Assembly: GCF_037126435.1 (NCBI RefSeq)
Contig: NZ_CP147020.1
Span: forward strand, 1,015,001-1,079,000
Direction of reading: 5' to 3'
Length of the DNA stretch: 64,000 bases
Source of the DNA: Bernardetia sp. ABR2-2B
GTDB taxonomy: Bacteria; Bacteroidota; Bacteroidia; Cytophagales; Bernardetiaceae
Shown: positions 1-9,156 of the stretch, piece by piece
How positions within the stretch are numbered: position 1 is the stretch's first letter
Layout: every line of letters begins with the position of its first letter
Notes under the pieces: generated by a model
Told to the model about the DNA's origin: nothing
The model's database searches: none
What the model saw: the letters and a program-made list of their open reading frames with translations, nothing else
Translations under genes and position numbers: made by a program

Positions 1-802
1 TAGTAACTATTTTATTTCTCACCTCAAAACTTCCCTCTGGGCGAGTAAGCGCAATTAATGCATTATCATTTTTTTGTTCCTCTTTATTTTTGGATAGTAT
101 TCCATAAACATACTGTGTACCAATATTTTGCTCTGAAAATGATTCTAGTTCATAGTTATTATTCAATTTTAGCAGTCCTTCTCTATCATATTTTACATAT
201 AGTTCATTATTTGCAAAAAAAGCAGTCCCAAATCCTTGTTCTGGTGTTATGATTTTTTTAAACTCTCCATATTTATAAATCAAAAGTTGTTCGGCTGTTC
301 GAAAATATACCTCTTGTTTTTCTTCTTGAATAAAAATCTGCCAGACATCATTAAAATTCCTTTTATCTTCAGGTATTTTGTCCACCAAAGAAATATAATG
401 TAACGTATTTGTCGAATCAGGCTTGAGCATTCCAAGTTCACCTTTTGCTCCAACAAATATTTCTCCTTTTGCTGTTATGGCTAATGATTTTATCGTTGAA
501 TTATTAGTTATTCTATATTTGCGCCAATTTTTACCATCAAACTCCAAAATACCTTCATTATTTCCGATATAAATAAGTCCATTTGGGCTTTGAGCAATTG
601 CCCAGTTTTGAGAAGAACCATTATATTCTTCTGGCAAGAAATTACGCACTAAAGGAAAACCTATTTCTGGAACAAGAGTAGAAAACGTTTGATTTTGATT
701 AGATTGAGCCATTACATTTCTTTCTATTGCAAAGAGATGAATTAGTAAAATAAAACAAAATAAAAAATTATTTTCTTTAAAAAGATAATAACCTTTTTTC
801 AT
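1..802 (-). CDS. Beta-propeller sensor protein, N-terminal part (cut by window edge)
   Basis: An open frame without stops runs from an ATG at 802 to the left edge, 267 codons. The start MKKGYYLFKENNFLF followed by a hydrophobic stretch and MAQSNQNQ looks like an export signal. After it come short repeats such as SPNGLIYIGNNEGILEFDG and AITAKGEIFVGAKGELGML, the blade pattern of two-component regulator propeller (Reg_prop) proteins. In Bacteroidota such proteins usually continue into a membrane helix and a histidine kinase, response regulator, adenylate cyclase or SpoIIE phosphatase. That output domain lies outside the window, so the signalling type is unknown. An overlapping plus-strand frame at 58-252 is a shadow. 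Confidence 0.75.
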   Translation of the reverse strand, partial: MKKGYYLFKENNFLFCFILLIHLFAIERNVMAQSNQNQTFSTLVPEIGFPLVRNFLPEEYNGSSQNWAIAQSPNGLIYIGNNEGILEFDGKNWRKYRITNNSTIKSLAITAKGEIFVGAKGELGMLKPDSTNTLHYISLVDKIPEDKRNFNDVWQIFIQEEKQEVYFRTAEQLLIYKYGEFKKIITPEQGFGTAFFANNELYVKYDREGLLKLNNNYELESFSEQNIGTQYVYGILSKNKEEQKNDNALIALTRPEGSFEVRNKIVT

Positions 803-914
803 AAAGAAATAAGTTAAACAATAAAAGATTTACAAACGAAATACAAAATAACTTAACGGTTACGTTGTATTTAATAAAAGAGTATTATACAATAATAACT
901 GAAAAAACTAAAAA

Positions 915-1703
915 CTAAAAACATTTCTTAAATTTTCTTTTCTCTTCCAATGCCTCTTTTATCCTTTTTTCAGTTTCGGCAATAAGCGAAGTAGAACTAT
1001 TTCCTTCTTCTAACCAAACTTTCATGTCAATTGGTTCTAATACTTTTAATTGAAAATTAATACCAAAAGGAATGGGTTTGAAATTGTAACGCTGCATTTT
1101 CCAAAAATTATCTATTACAACAGGCATAATAATAGGAGGATTTTTTGCCATAGCTTTAAACATCATCAAAAGACCTGCTGGTTTGAAGGGCAGCATATTG
1201 CCATCTTTTGAGCGTGTTCCTTCTGGAAAAATACAACCTGCATAATTATTTTCATTAATATAATTCGAAAATTTACTCATCGCAACAAGGGCTTGTCTTC
1301 TGTCTTTTCTATCAATCAGAACAGAACCTCCATGACGCAGATTATAAGAAATGGCAGGTGTTCCGTATTCTAATTCTTTTTTACTCACAAACTTTGGATG
1401 ATGTTTCCTAAATGTCCAAAGAATGGCAGGAACATCATAAATACTTTGATGATTCGAAACTACAATTATTGGTCTATCCGTTGGCAGATTGGGCTGTTTC
1501 ATCTTTGGAAGCCTTGCACCCAATGTATATAAGCCTTGCATGAGCCAAAAAGCCATATAATCTACACTTTTTTTATGTCCTTTGTATTTCCAAAGATTAA
1601 GTGAAACGACTTGTAAAACGTGAAAAATACAAAGTGTGCTATAAAAAACAACTATAAAAATAGGTGTAGTAAGCCAAGAGATAATTTTATGAAAAATATT
1701 CAT
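915..1703 (-). CDS. plsC: 1-acyl-sn-glycerol-3-phosphate acyltransferase (PlsC family)
   Basis: Membrane acyltransferase of phospholipid synthesis, probably converting lysophosphatidic acid to phosphatidic acid. The HX4D motif is seen in SNHQSIYD and the second block in FPEGTRSKDG, both in the expected order, with a hydrophobic N-terminal segment (ISWLTTPIFIVVF). The frame is open up to 1811, but the first 36 residues of that longer version are polar and unlike the family. The ATG at 1703 (MNIFHKIISW) gives a normal PlsC length of 262 residues; an ATG at 1769 is also possible. It lies downstream of the imelysin-like gene on the same strand. Substrate specificity cannot be read from the sequence. 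Confidence 0.88.
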   Translation of the reverse strand: MNIFHKIISWLTTPIFIVVFYSTLCIFHVLQVVSLNLWKYKGHKKSVDYMAFWLMQGLYTLGARLPKMKQPNLPTDRPIIVVSNHQSIYDVPAILWTFRKHHPKFVSKKELEYGTPAISYNLRHGGSVLIDRKDRRQALVAMSKFSNYINENNYAGCIFPEGTRSKDGNMLPFKPAGLLMMFKAMAKNPPIIMPVVIDNFWKMQRYNFKPIPFGINFQLKVLEPIDMKVWLEEGNSSTSLIAETEKRIKEALEEKRKFKKCF

Positions 1704-1867
1704 GATAAATAATTTGTGTTCTATATTGTGTGTTTTGGTATTTTTGATGCAAAGTTGCTTATTTTTCATTGAAAAACACACCTTTTTTGAACTAAAAAAA
1801 TGCCACCCCAAAAATTAATTTTGAAATAGCATTTTTAAATTATTGATTTTAATGTCTTTTTTTGTGA

Positions 1868-2971
1868 TTAATCTCCATCGCCACTATCGTAGGTAATCGT
1901 AATTCCTAAAAGAGAAATCATTTCACTTTTGAAGAAACGAGTAAGTTTTTGCATTTCTGTCAAGACATTATTTATTGCTGTCGGATTTGAGTTAATTTGA
2001 ACTTGTAAACTTTCGTTAGGTAAAAGGTTAATTGCTTTTCTTACTTCTTCCAACTGCGCTTTAGTTTCCAAAACTACAGCTTCCCCACCCTCTATACTTT
2101 CTAGGTACTCTTCAAAACCAACTTGGTCTTGTCCGTTTAAAGCTTTTCCATACCAAATGCGTTCAATATTTTCAAAGTGTGCTTTCAAAAAAGTAATTGA
2201 TTCTTTGCTGTAATATGCCTCTACCAACTTAGGCTCGGCTTGTGTTTGTCCTGCTCGTCTTCCAAGTGGCAAACCTAATTTAAAATTTTTGATACTCTCA
2301 AAACTCTTACTCCATTCATTAAATAAAATAGAAACTCCACTTCCTGCATCTGTTCCCGTGTTGCTCACAAAGGTCTCTTTGTAACCATTTTGCCACGAAT
2401 CATTTACCTTTTTTACTTCTGATTGAATATTTTGCACTACGGCAAGTAAATAATTCTTTCTATTTTGGTCTGTATATTTTTCTACTATGTTTGCTTTACT
2501 TTCTGTATCAAAAAGTAAATATTCTGCTCCTAAAAAACCTCTAGAATCTCTATCAAAATTGTTTAAGGAAGAATTATTTGTACTGATATAACTTTCAATT
2601 TTAGTCTCACTTACAGGGAAAGTTCCAACATTTTCCAATAGCGAACCAAGCGTTCCTTGTGCTGCCCCAAAATTATAAACATTGGCATCTTGAAAAGATA
2701 AATAAGCTGATTTCCAAGCATTTTGAGCAACTTCTAAATTAGCAATAGATGGATTTTGAGTAAAGTTTTGAGTTGCTTCTACAAATAAAGTTGTATTACT
2801 TTCTAGGTTTTGATAAGAAGGAATAATCAAATTAGTTGCTACATTATCTAATAATTCTTTTCTATCAAATTCCGTTTTTTTGGTCTCTGTTTCATTTCCA
2901 CACGAAGAAAGCCCAAAAAGTGATATAATTATAAAAAAGACAAAGTAAAATTTAAAAAAAATAGTTGCCAT
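1868..2971 (-). CDS. Imelysin-like (M75) lipoprotein
   Basis: A predicted lipoprotein: hydrophobic N-terminus ending in LSSC with the lipid-bearing Cys24, then a helical domain of about 330 residues. The pattern (NLIIPSYQNL near the start, a paired helical half, and a segment GFLGAEYLLFD) matches the imelysin/insulin-cleaving family, often linked to iron uptake. Classical members carry GxHxxE at this place; here it reads GFLGAE, so the His is replaced by Leu and the Glu is kept. That argues for a binding rather than an enzymatic role. The gene stands alone with no TonB receptor beside it, so an iron link is only inferred. Confidence 0.72.
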   Translation of the reverse strand: MATIFFKFYFVFFIIISLFGLSSCGNETETKKTEFDRKELLDNVATNLIIPSYQNLESNTTLFVEATQNFTQNPSIANLEVAQNAWKSAYLSFQDANVYNFGAAQGTLGSLLENVGTFPVSETKIESYISTNNSSLNNFDRDSRGFLGAEYLLFDTESKANIVEKYTDQNRKNYLLAVVQNIQSEVKKVNDSWQNGYKETFVSNTGTDAGSGVSILFNEWSKSFESIKNFKLGLPLGRRAGQTQAEPKLVEAYYSKESITFLKAHFENIERIWYGKALNGQDQVGFEEYLESIEGGEAVVLETKAQLEEVRKAINLLPNESLQVQINSNPTAINNVLTEMQKLTRFFKSEMISLLGITITYDSGDGD

Positions 2972-3207
2972 AGATTTAGTTGTATATAAAGGTAGTATAA
3001 GTTTTAAAAATCATTAAAACACAAACAACTCAAAAAGCTGTTTTTGCGTATATGATAGAATTAGCCTAACTCTGATTGATGTTAAAATAGAAATAAAATG
3101 ATTATTATTTTTGTTTAGACTAATTTTAAATAAGGTTTTAATTTTCGACAAAAGTACGTTCTACGTCTTTATTTTGCAAATCTGTTTCAATTTTTTCATT
3201 CCAAAGT

Positions 3208-4047
3208 ATGTCCTATCATTCTCATAAATTAAATTCTTCTACCCATTCTCATATTATAAATAGAACTGACCCAATTACAGGCGATTCTGTCAAGGAAAAT
3301 GATAATGTTGTTTTCTGTGCTGTCTGTAAATCTTGTTTTTTGGAAGATAGTTGGGTTTATATGAATGAGCAGCACTGTGAACAAAACAAAACGCTTGAAA
3401 ATGTTCCTCCTTTACCTGCTAGATTTTCAGCAAAAAAATCCGATAATCAATTGATAGCAAGTTTATTAAGTAGTGAAATGCGTTATGAAACTATTTTTGG
3501 TGTTGCTACTTTCTGTTTCTTTCTTAGCTTTTTCATAATGAGCGCATTAGAGCATAATTTTGGAATAAAAATGAACTTTAACCTTATATTTTCAATTGCT
3601 TTCTTGGGAGGACTCTTTGCTACAATTGTAACTTCTGCACCTCTATTTAGACCTCTAATTGGTAATCATCAAGACGATATACGCATTTTTAGAAAGCATA
3701 TAGAATTAGGTAAGAATTCTTATCCTATGCACGAGGTCAGACAAATTAAATATCAACGAGAAACGTATGTGGAATATGTAGATAGACAAGAGTTATATAG
3801 CTACATGAGTCCTGTTATATTAGTTTATTTTGCTAATGGAAATTATGTTCACCATACTTTACCCATCACAAGCTACAAAGATACATCTGGTTTTTTGAGG
3901 GAATTAGCAAAAATATCTCATTTTGTAGAGGTATTTTTTTATAGCGAGAATAGAAACGAATATGAAACTATGAAAAGTATTCAGTCAAATAGTAACGGAC
4001 ATATTGTACTGGGAGAACCTATCAGACTTCTTCATAACTTAAAATAA
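3208..4047 (+). CDS. Prok-RING-like/membrane/PH-like protein, array copy 1
   Basis: First of five tandem paralogues. Three parts are visible: a conserved head of about 58 residues with CAVCKSCF and a following HC pair, resembling a degenerate prokaryotic RING finger; two hydrophobic helices around residues 95-150; and a cytosolic C-terminal domain with DIRIFRKHIELGKNSY...VRQIKYQRE, which reads like a bacterial PH-type beta domain. The head begins MSYHSHKLNSSTHSH, slightly different from copies 2-5. The gene starts at an ATG with no Shine-Dalgarno, as usual in this phylum. Function is unknown; a membrane-bound protein-protein or lipid-contact role is an inference from the domain types. Confidence 0.8.
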   Translation: MSYHSHKLNSSTHSHIINRTDPITGDSVKENDNVVFCAVCKSCFLEDSWVYMNEQHCEQNKTLENVPPLPARFSAKKSDNQLIASLLSSEMRYETIFGVATFCFFLSFFIMSALEHNFGIKMNFNLIFSIAFLGGLFATIVTSAPLFRPLIGNHQDDIRIFRKHIELGKNSYPMHEVRQIKYQRETYVEYVDRQELYSYMSPVILVYFANGNYVHHTLPITSYKDTSGFLRELAKISHFVEVFFYSENRNEYETMKSIQSNSNGHIVLGEPIRLLHNLK

Positions 4048-4061
4048 AACCACAGAACTAA

Positions 4062-4892
4062 ATGCCTTACTACACCCACAAATTAAACTCAAATCACTCT
4101 CATATCATTGGCAGAACTGACCCAATTACAGGCGATTCTGTCAAAGAAAATGATACGGTTGTTTTTTGTGCAACTTGTCAGTCTTGTTTTTTGGAGGATA
4201 GCTGGATGTATATGAATGAAATTCATTGTGAGCAAAATCAAACACTTGATTCTATTCCTGTTTTGGCCTCTAAATTAGTTGCTAGGAAAACGAAGGAAGA
4301 GGTAATTGCTGTGCTACCAAAAAAAGTTAACACGCTTCTATTAGGACTTCTATTTACTTTAATTTCTTTACTTAGCTTTGGATTTTATTACAATGGTCAA
4401 AAAGCAACATTAGAGATTTTAATGGTAATGTTTTTAGGTTCTGCCTTTGTAGGTTTTACGTCAGGCTTCTTGCTTTCGACGAACTTATTCAGAAAAATTA
4501 TAGGATTTGACAAACAGGATATTTATCTTTTTAAAAACAGGCTAGAAATAGAGAAAGAGACCTTTTACTGGAAAGATATAAAACAAGTTAAGTTTCAGAG
4601 AGAAATGGAGTATGTTTGGGAAAGACCAGCATCTAAAACCCCCACTTTATTTCTTTATTTTCACGATGGCACAAGACAGATAAAAAACCTTCCTACTAGG
4701 GATTACAAAAATATAGAGAAATTTCTAAAAGGTTTAGCCAAAATATCAAAGTTTACAGAAGTCTATTTGTACAGCGAACAATCCCAAGAACATATAATTA
4801 TCAAAAGAATTAAAGAAAACACAAAAGGAAATATCATTGTAGGAGAACCTTTTAGATTATTAGCTGACTCTAACTATCCTAATCAATTTTAA
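4062..4892 (+). CDS. Prok-RING-like/membrane/PH-like protein, array copy 2
   Basis: Second paralogue, 14 bases after copy 1. The head (MPYYTHKLNSNHSH, then CATCQSCFLEDSW and IHCEQ) is nearly the same as in the other copies. The transmembrane pair (about residues 90-145) and the region after it differ from copies 1, 4 and 5. The last about 85 residues, from FLYFHDGTRQIKNLPTR to the end SNYPNQF, are almost identical to copy 3, which suggests recent duplication or gene conversion of that part. Spacer to copy 3 is only 4 bases, so the genes are probably co-transcribed and translated one after another. Confidence 0.8.
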   Translation: MPYYTHKLNSNHSHIIGRTDPITGDSVKENDTVVFCATCQSCFLEDSWMYMNEIHCEQNQTLDSIPVLASKLVARKTKEEVIAVLPKKVNTLLLGLLFTLISLLSFGFYYNGQKATLEILMVMFLGSAFVGFTSGFLLSTNLFRKIIGFDKQDIYLFKNRLEIEKETFYWKDIKQVKFQREMEYVWERPASKTPTLFLYFHDGTRQIKNLPTRDYKNIEKFLKGLAKISKFTEVYLYSEQSQEHIIIKRIKENTKGNIIVGEPFRLLADSNYPNQF

Positions 4893-4896
4893 AAAG

Positions 4897-5748
4897 ATGC
4901 CTTACCACACCCACAAATTAAATTCGTCTCACTCGCATATCATTGGCAGAACTGACCCAATTACAGGCGATTCTGTCAAAGAAAATGATAATGTTGTTTT
5001 CTGTGCTGTCTGTAAATCTTGCTTTTTGAAAGAGAGTTGGGTTTATATGAATGAAAATCACTGTGAGCAGAGTCAAACGCTTTATGCTGTTCCTGTTTTG
5101 GCTTCTAAATTAGTTGCTAGGAAAATAACACAAGAGGTAATTATAAAATTTAAGAAAGAAGTAAGTTTTATTTGGATAGGCTCTATGACTATATTACTAT
5201 CCTTCTTTTTTTTCTTATTTTTCTTTGCAAAAAGTAATTACGTTTCAGGAACAACTTTTACAAATTTAGCAAGTTTTATATGTAGTATTTTGCTAGGCTT
5301 GGGATTAAGTTTTATTACTTCTACCAATTCATTTAGAAAATTAATTGGGTTTGAGCAACAGGACTTATTTCTTTTCAAAGATAAAATAAAAATAGGAAAA
5401 GAAGTATTCTACTGGAAAGATATAAAACAAGTAAAGTTCCAAAGAGAAATGGACAGTTATATAGAAAAAGAGAATATACATACAGCATCTAAAACGCCTG
5501 TTCTTTTTCTTTATTTTCACGATGGCACAAGACAGATAAAAAACCTTCCTACTAGGAATTACAAAAATATAGAAAAATTTCTAAAAGGTTTAGCCCAAAT
5601 ATCCAAATTCACAGAAGTCTATTTGTATAGCGAACAATCCCAAGAATATATAATCATCAAACGAATCAAAGCAAACACAAAAGGAAATATCATTGTAGGA
5701 GAACCCTTTAGATTATTAGCTGACTCTAACTATCCTAATCAATTTTAA
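4897..5748 (+). CDS. Prok-RING-like/membrane/PH-like protein, array copy 3
   Basis: Third paralogue. Cys36, Cys39, Cys42, His55 and Cys56 form the zinc-type cluster of the head; the first Cys pair of a full RING is missing (the segment reads RTDPITGD). Two membrane helices lie near residues 88-140. The C-terminal half matches copy 2 while the region up to about residue 70 (NENHCEQSQTLYAVPVLAS) matches copy 4, so this copy is a mosaic of its two neighbours. The spacers before copy 3 and copy 4 are the same (TAAAAAGATG). Role unknown. Confidence 0.8.
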   Translation: MPYHTHKLNSSHSHIIGRTDPITGDSVKENDNVVFCAVCKSCFLKESWVYMNENHCEQSQTLYAVPVLASKLVARKITQEVIIKFKKEVSFIWIGSMTILLSFFFFLFFFAKSNYVSGTTFTNLASFICSILLGLGLSFITSTNSFRKLIGFEQQDLFLFKDKIKIGKEVFYWKDIKQVKFQREMDSYIEKENIHTASKTPVLFLYFHDGTRQIKNLPTRNYKNIEKFLKGLAQISKFTEVYLYSEQSQEYIIIKRIKANTKGNIIVGEPFRLLADSNYPNQF

Positions 5749-5752
5749 AAAG

Positions 5753-6601
5753 ATGCCTTACCACACCCACAAATTAAATTCATCTCACTCGCATATCATT
5801 GGTAGAACTGACCCAATTACAGGCGATTCTGTCAAAGAAAATGACAAGGTTGTATTTTGTGCTGTCTGTAAATCTTGCTTTTTAGAAGATAGTTGGGTTT
5901 ATATGAATGAAAATCACTGTGAGCAGAGTCAAACGCTTTATGCTGTTCCTGTTTTGGCTTCTAAACTGGTTGCTAGGAAAACAAAAGAAGAAGTTATTGC
6001 CGAATTAAAACATGACAAAATTGTTGTTCAAGCCGTGTTAGCTACTCTAACTTTATCTTTTTTGGCTGCATTTTCTGTCTTCAAACAAACGATTTATCAG
6101 CAAGATAGTGATACTACAATTGCTTTTGCTCTTTCTCCTATCATTAGTGTAATTTTGAGTTTTATAGTTGGTTCTCTAACGGCTACTGATATGTTTAATG
6201 AGTTTGTAGGATATACAAAAAATGATGTTCGCCTTTTCAAAAACAGAATAGAAATAGGAGCAGAAACTTTTCTATTAAATGATATAAAACAAATTAAATA
6301 TCAGCGAGAAATGTATATACAAAAAGGAAAAAATATGGATCAACACCTTTCTCATATTCCTTTTTTGCTGATTTATTTCAAAAACGATAATTTTTTAAAG
6401 CGAAATTTAGCTACTAAAAGTCATAAAAAAACTCAACAATTTTTAGTTGGATTAGAGAAAATATCTCATTTCAAAGACATCTTTTTTTATAGCGAAAACC
6501 CAAAAGAGTTACAAAAAATGCGAGATATAAAATACCGTAGTAAGGGAAGTATTCAAATAGGGCAGCCTAGAAAATTACTAAATGACAATAGCTTTTGGTA
6601 A
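5753..6601 (+). CDS. Prok-RING-like/membrane/PH-like protein, array copy 4
   Basis: Fourth paralogue, 4 bases after copy 3. The head shares almost every residue with copy 3 through LASKLVARK, then the sequence departs: helices near residues 88-150 are unrelated in detail, and the C-terminal domain (NDVRLFKNRIEIGAETF...IKQIKYQREM) resembles copy 1 more than copy 3. It ends in NDNSFW. The pattern of a constant head and a divergent membrane and tail region holds here too. No catalytic motif is seen. Confidence 0.8.
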   Translation: MPYHTHKLNSSHSHIIGRTDPITGDSVKENDKVVFCAVCKSCFLEDSWVYMNENHCEQSQTLYAVPVLASKLVARKTKEEVIAELKHDKIVVQAVLATLTLSFLAAFSVFKQTIYQQDSDTTIAFALSPIISVILSFIVGSLTATDMFNEFVGYTKNDVRLFKNRIEIGAETFLLNDIKQIKYQREMYIQKGKNMDQHLSHIPFLLIYFKNDNFLKRNLATKSHKKTQQFLVGLEKISHFKDIFFYSENPKELQKMRDIKYRSKGSIQIGQPRKLLNDNSFW

Positions 6602-6660
6602 ATCAATAAATTTTCATTCTTACTTCTAAAAAAAATAAATCTCCAACTAGAAATCTATAA

Positions 6661-7515
6661 ATGCCTTACCACACCCACAAATTAAACTCATCTCACTCTC
6701 ATATCATTGGCAGAACTGACCCAATTACAGGCGATTCTGTCAAGGAAAATGATAATGTTGTTTTCTGTGCTGTCTGTAAATCTTGTTTTTTGGAAGATAG
6801 TTGGGTTTATATGAATGAAAGGCATTGTGAACAAAGTTTTACGCTTGAAGTTGTTCCTGCTCTGGCTTCAAGGTTAATCGCTCAAAACAAAAATACAGAA
6901 GTAATCGCAGAATTGATTAAGGACAAAATAGACTTTCGTTTTTCTGCTGTTGTTACACTTTTATCTTTGGTAATGCTTTTGGTTTTCTTTACTACTAAAG
7001 GTACTAATTTGACTTATGGTGCAGATTTAATTTGGATAGCATCCGTTGTAAGTATTACATCTCTTATTTTTAGTTCGACAAAAACATTCAAAAAACTAAC
7101 TGGAAGCGATAGCAACGATATTCGAATTTTCAAAAATAGAATAGAAATTGGAAAAGATAGTTTTTCTTGGAGTAATGTAAAACAAATTAAATTTCAAAGA
7201 AGGATTGTAATATATAACACACAATTAGGAAACCAAATTGCTTCGAATTCATCTGTTTTATTGCTTTACTTTAGCAATGAAAAGTTTTTAAAGACAGAAT
7301 TATCTGTTATTAGTAACAAACAGGGCAAAAAATTATTAGAGGCATTGGAGGAAGTTTCACATTTTACAGAAGTGCTTTTTTATAGTGAAAGTTGGGAAGA
7401 ATTTCAAACTATGAAAGAAATCAAATCAAAAAGCAAAGGGAATATAAAAATCAGAAAGCCTAAAAAAGTATTTGACGCTAATGTAAGACCTGTATACCCA
7501 AGATTATACAGTTAA
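6661..7515 (+). CDS. Prok-RING-like/membrane/PH-like protein, array copy 5
   Basis: Fifth paralogue, separated from copy 4 by 59 bases of A/T-rich DNA. Head with CAVCKSCFLEDSW and RHCEQ, two helices near residues 92-140, then the PH-like segment SNDIRIFKNRIEIGKDSFSW and VKQIKFQRR. Its tail ends in VRPVYPRLYS, unlike the others. The nucleotide sequence of the head is nearly the same as in copies 1-4, which means the head is kept similar by selection or by gene conversion while the rest drifts. Function unknown. Confidence 0.8.
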   Translation: MPYHTHKLNSSHSHIIGRTDPITGDSVKENDNVVFCAVCKSCFLEDSWVYMNERHCEQSFTLEVVPALASRLIAQNKNTEVIAELIKDKIDFRFSAVVTLLSLVMLLVFFTTKGTNLTYGADLIWIASVVSITSLIFSSTKTFKKLTGSDSNDIRIFKNRIEIGKDSFSWSNVKQIKFQRRIVIYNTQLGNQIASNSSVLLLYFSNEKFLKTELSVISNKQGKKLLEALEEVSHFTEVLFYSESWEEFQTMKEIKSKSKGNIKIRKPKKVFDANVRPVYPRLYS

Positions 7516-7557
7516 TTTTCAGAACAAAACTATCTCACTTAAATTAAGAACTTAAAA

Positions 7558-7668
7558 ATGACCTATAATTCCCACAAATTAAACTTACCCATCCTCTACA
7601 GTTTGTATTTAGGTAGTTCAAGCATCTTGTCTGAACATAAAAAAGCAGTATTTTATCCTATTCAATAG
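7558..7668 (+). pseudogene. Remnant of a sixth array copy
   Basis: A 36-codon frame starts MTYNSHKLNLP, matching the first residues MSYHSHKLNSS of the array genes, after which the similarity stops. At the DNA level ACCCAT still aligns with the codons for TH in copy 1, but shifted out of frame, as if a few bases had been lost. The frame ends at 7668 without the Cys cluster. It sits right after copy 5 in the same orientation. The best reading is a broken sixth copy; expression as a small peptide cannot be excluded. Confidence 0.55.
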
Positions 7669-7781
7669 TTTAGAAGACTATTACACATAATAACCGTGAT
7701 AATCTTTATTGCAAAACGAAAGTTAGAAATGTATATTTGTCTTTAATTTTGATAGAATATAAAAAAACCAATAAAAATATA

Positions 7782-8999
7782 GTGAATTTTTCGCTTTTTA
7801 TAGCCAAACGCATCCGAAGTCAGAAAGGCAGTAGCTTTTCAAAAGTCATTACACGTATTGCTATCGGAAGTATTGCACTCGGCATTGCAGCTCTTATTGT
7901 TTCGATGGCAATTTTTGAAGGTTTTAAACAGACTATTTTGGATAAAATAGTGAGCCAGACAGGTCATATTCAGATTCTTAAATTTGATATGAATAATTCT
8001 TTCGAAACAAGTCCACTTTCTACACAGCGAGAATTTTACGAAAACTTGAAATCTCAAGACTATATTTCTCATATCCAACCCTACACTCAAAAACCTGTTT
8101 TGCTTCGTACGGATGAAGATTTGATGGGATTAGTTTTGAAAGGAGTGGATAAACAGTACGATACACTTGCGTTCAAAAAAAATCTAGTTGAAGGTCGTTT
8201 TATAGAATTTGATACAAGTAATTATTCAAAAGAGATTGTTGTTAGTCAGGAAATTAAAAACAAATTACGCCTTTCGGTAGGCGATAAGTTACTTGCTTTT
8301 TTCTTACAAGACCCACCACGACAACGAAAACTAGAAGTAGTAGGGATTTATCAAACAGGAATTGAAGATTTTGATGAGCGTTTGGTATATTGCGACCAAG
8401 GACTCTTGCAGCGTTTGAATGACTGGGGCGATACGCTTGTGGGTGGTTATGAAATTTTTTTAACTGATTTTGATGATATAAATATTCTCTACGATGAAAT
8501 AGAAGCCAATAGCGATTATGACATGTATCTTCAAAAAGTAACCAATACGTTTGCTCACTTTTTTGAGTGGTTTTCGATGGTCAATAAAAACGTTACTATT
8601 TTCTTGAGTGTTATTTTGTTTGTTGCTCTTTTCAATGTTGTTTCTGTTCTTCTGATTCTGATTACTGAGCGTGTTACGATGATTGGAATGCTCAAAGCAC
8701 TCGGCGCAACAAGCAGTCAGATTCTGAAAATATTTTTTCAAAATGGCTTAGTTATTCTTTGGAAAGGAATTTTGATAGGAAATGTAATTGGAGTTTTGTT
8801 TTGTCTTATTCAAGATACTTTCAAAATCATTCCTTTAGATATCGAAACGTATTATATGAACAGCGTTCCTATTTCGTGGAATATTCCTTTGATTTTGATG
8901 CTAAATATTGGAATCATTACTTTAGTTCTTTTTATTCTTTGGATTCCTTCTATTTTTATAAGTAGAATAAAACCAATTCGTGCTATACGGTTTGATTAA
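7782..8999 (+). CDS. LolE/LolC-type lipoprotein-releasing ABC permease
   Basis: Inner-membrane permease with the MacB/FtsX layout: N-terminal helix (VITRIAIGSIALGIAALIVSMAIF), a large periplasmic domain of about 220 residues, then three helices near the C-terminus (VTIFLSVILFVALFNVVSVL; GLVILWKGILIGNVIGVLF; IPLILMLNIGIITLVLFILW). In LolCDE the complex extracts mature lipoproteins from the inner membrane for transfer to LolA. No ATPase gene is adjacent, which is common in Bacteroidota. The frame opens with TTG at 7737; I prefer GTG at 7782 because it gives the usual family start NFSLFIAKRI. No ATG is available near the start. Confidence 0.82.
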   Translation: MNFSLFIAKRIRSQKGSSFSKVITRIAIGSIALGIAALIVSMAIFEGFKQTILDKIVSQTGHIQILKFDMNNSFETSPLSTQREFYENLKSQDYISHIQPYTQKPVLLRTDEDLMGLVLKGVDKQYDTLAFKKNLVEGRFIEFDTSNYSKEIVVSQEIKNKLRLSVGDKLLAFFLQDPPRQRKLEVVGIYQTGIEDFDERLVYCDQGLLQRLNDWGDTLVGGYEIFLTDFDDINILYDEIEANSDYDMYLQKVTNTFAHFFEWFSMVNKNVTIFLSVILFVALFNVVSVLLILITERVTMIGMLKALGATSSQILKIFFQNGLVILWKGILIGNVIGVLFCLIQDTFKIIPLDIETYYMNSVPISWNIPLILMLNIGIITLVLFILWIPSIFISRIKPIRAIRFD

Positions 9000-9156
9000 T
9001 TATGGTTTTTGGTGCTACACTAAAACACCAATAAATGATTAGCGAGTGATTTATATGATTACTATGATAATTACAGGATAATACAAAATCATATAACTGA
9101 TAGCTCGGCAAAGCCAAATCATTTACCAATAAGTTACAGTATCTTTAGTTATTTTT

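Noticed and set aside
58-252. Plus-strand frame of 64 codons
   Set aside because: It lies opposite the propeller gene, which has a clear signal peptide and blade repeats on the minus strand.
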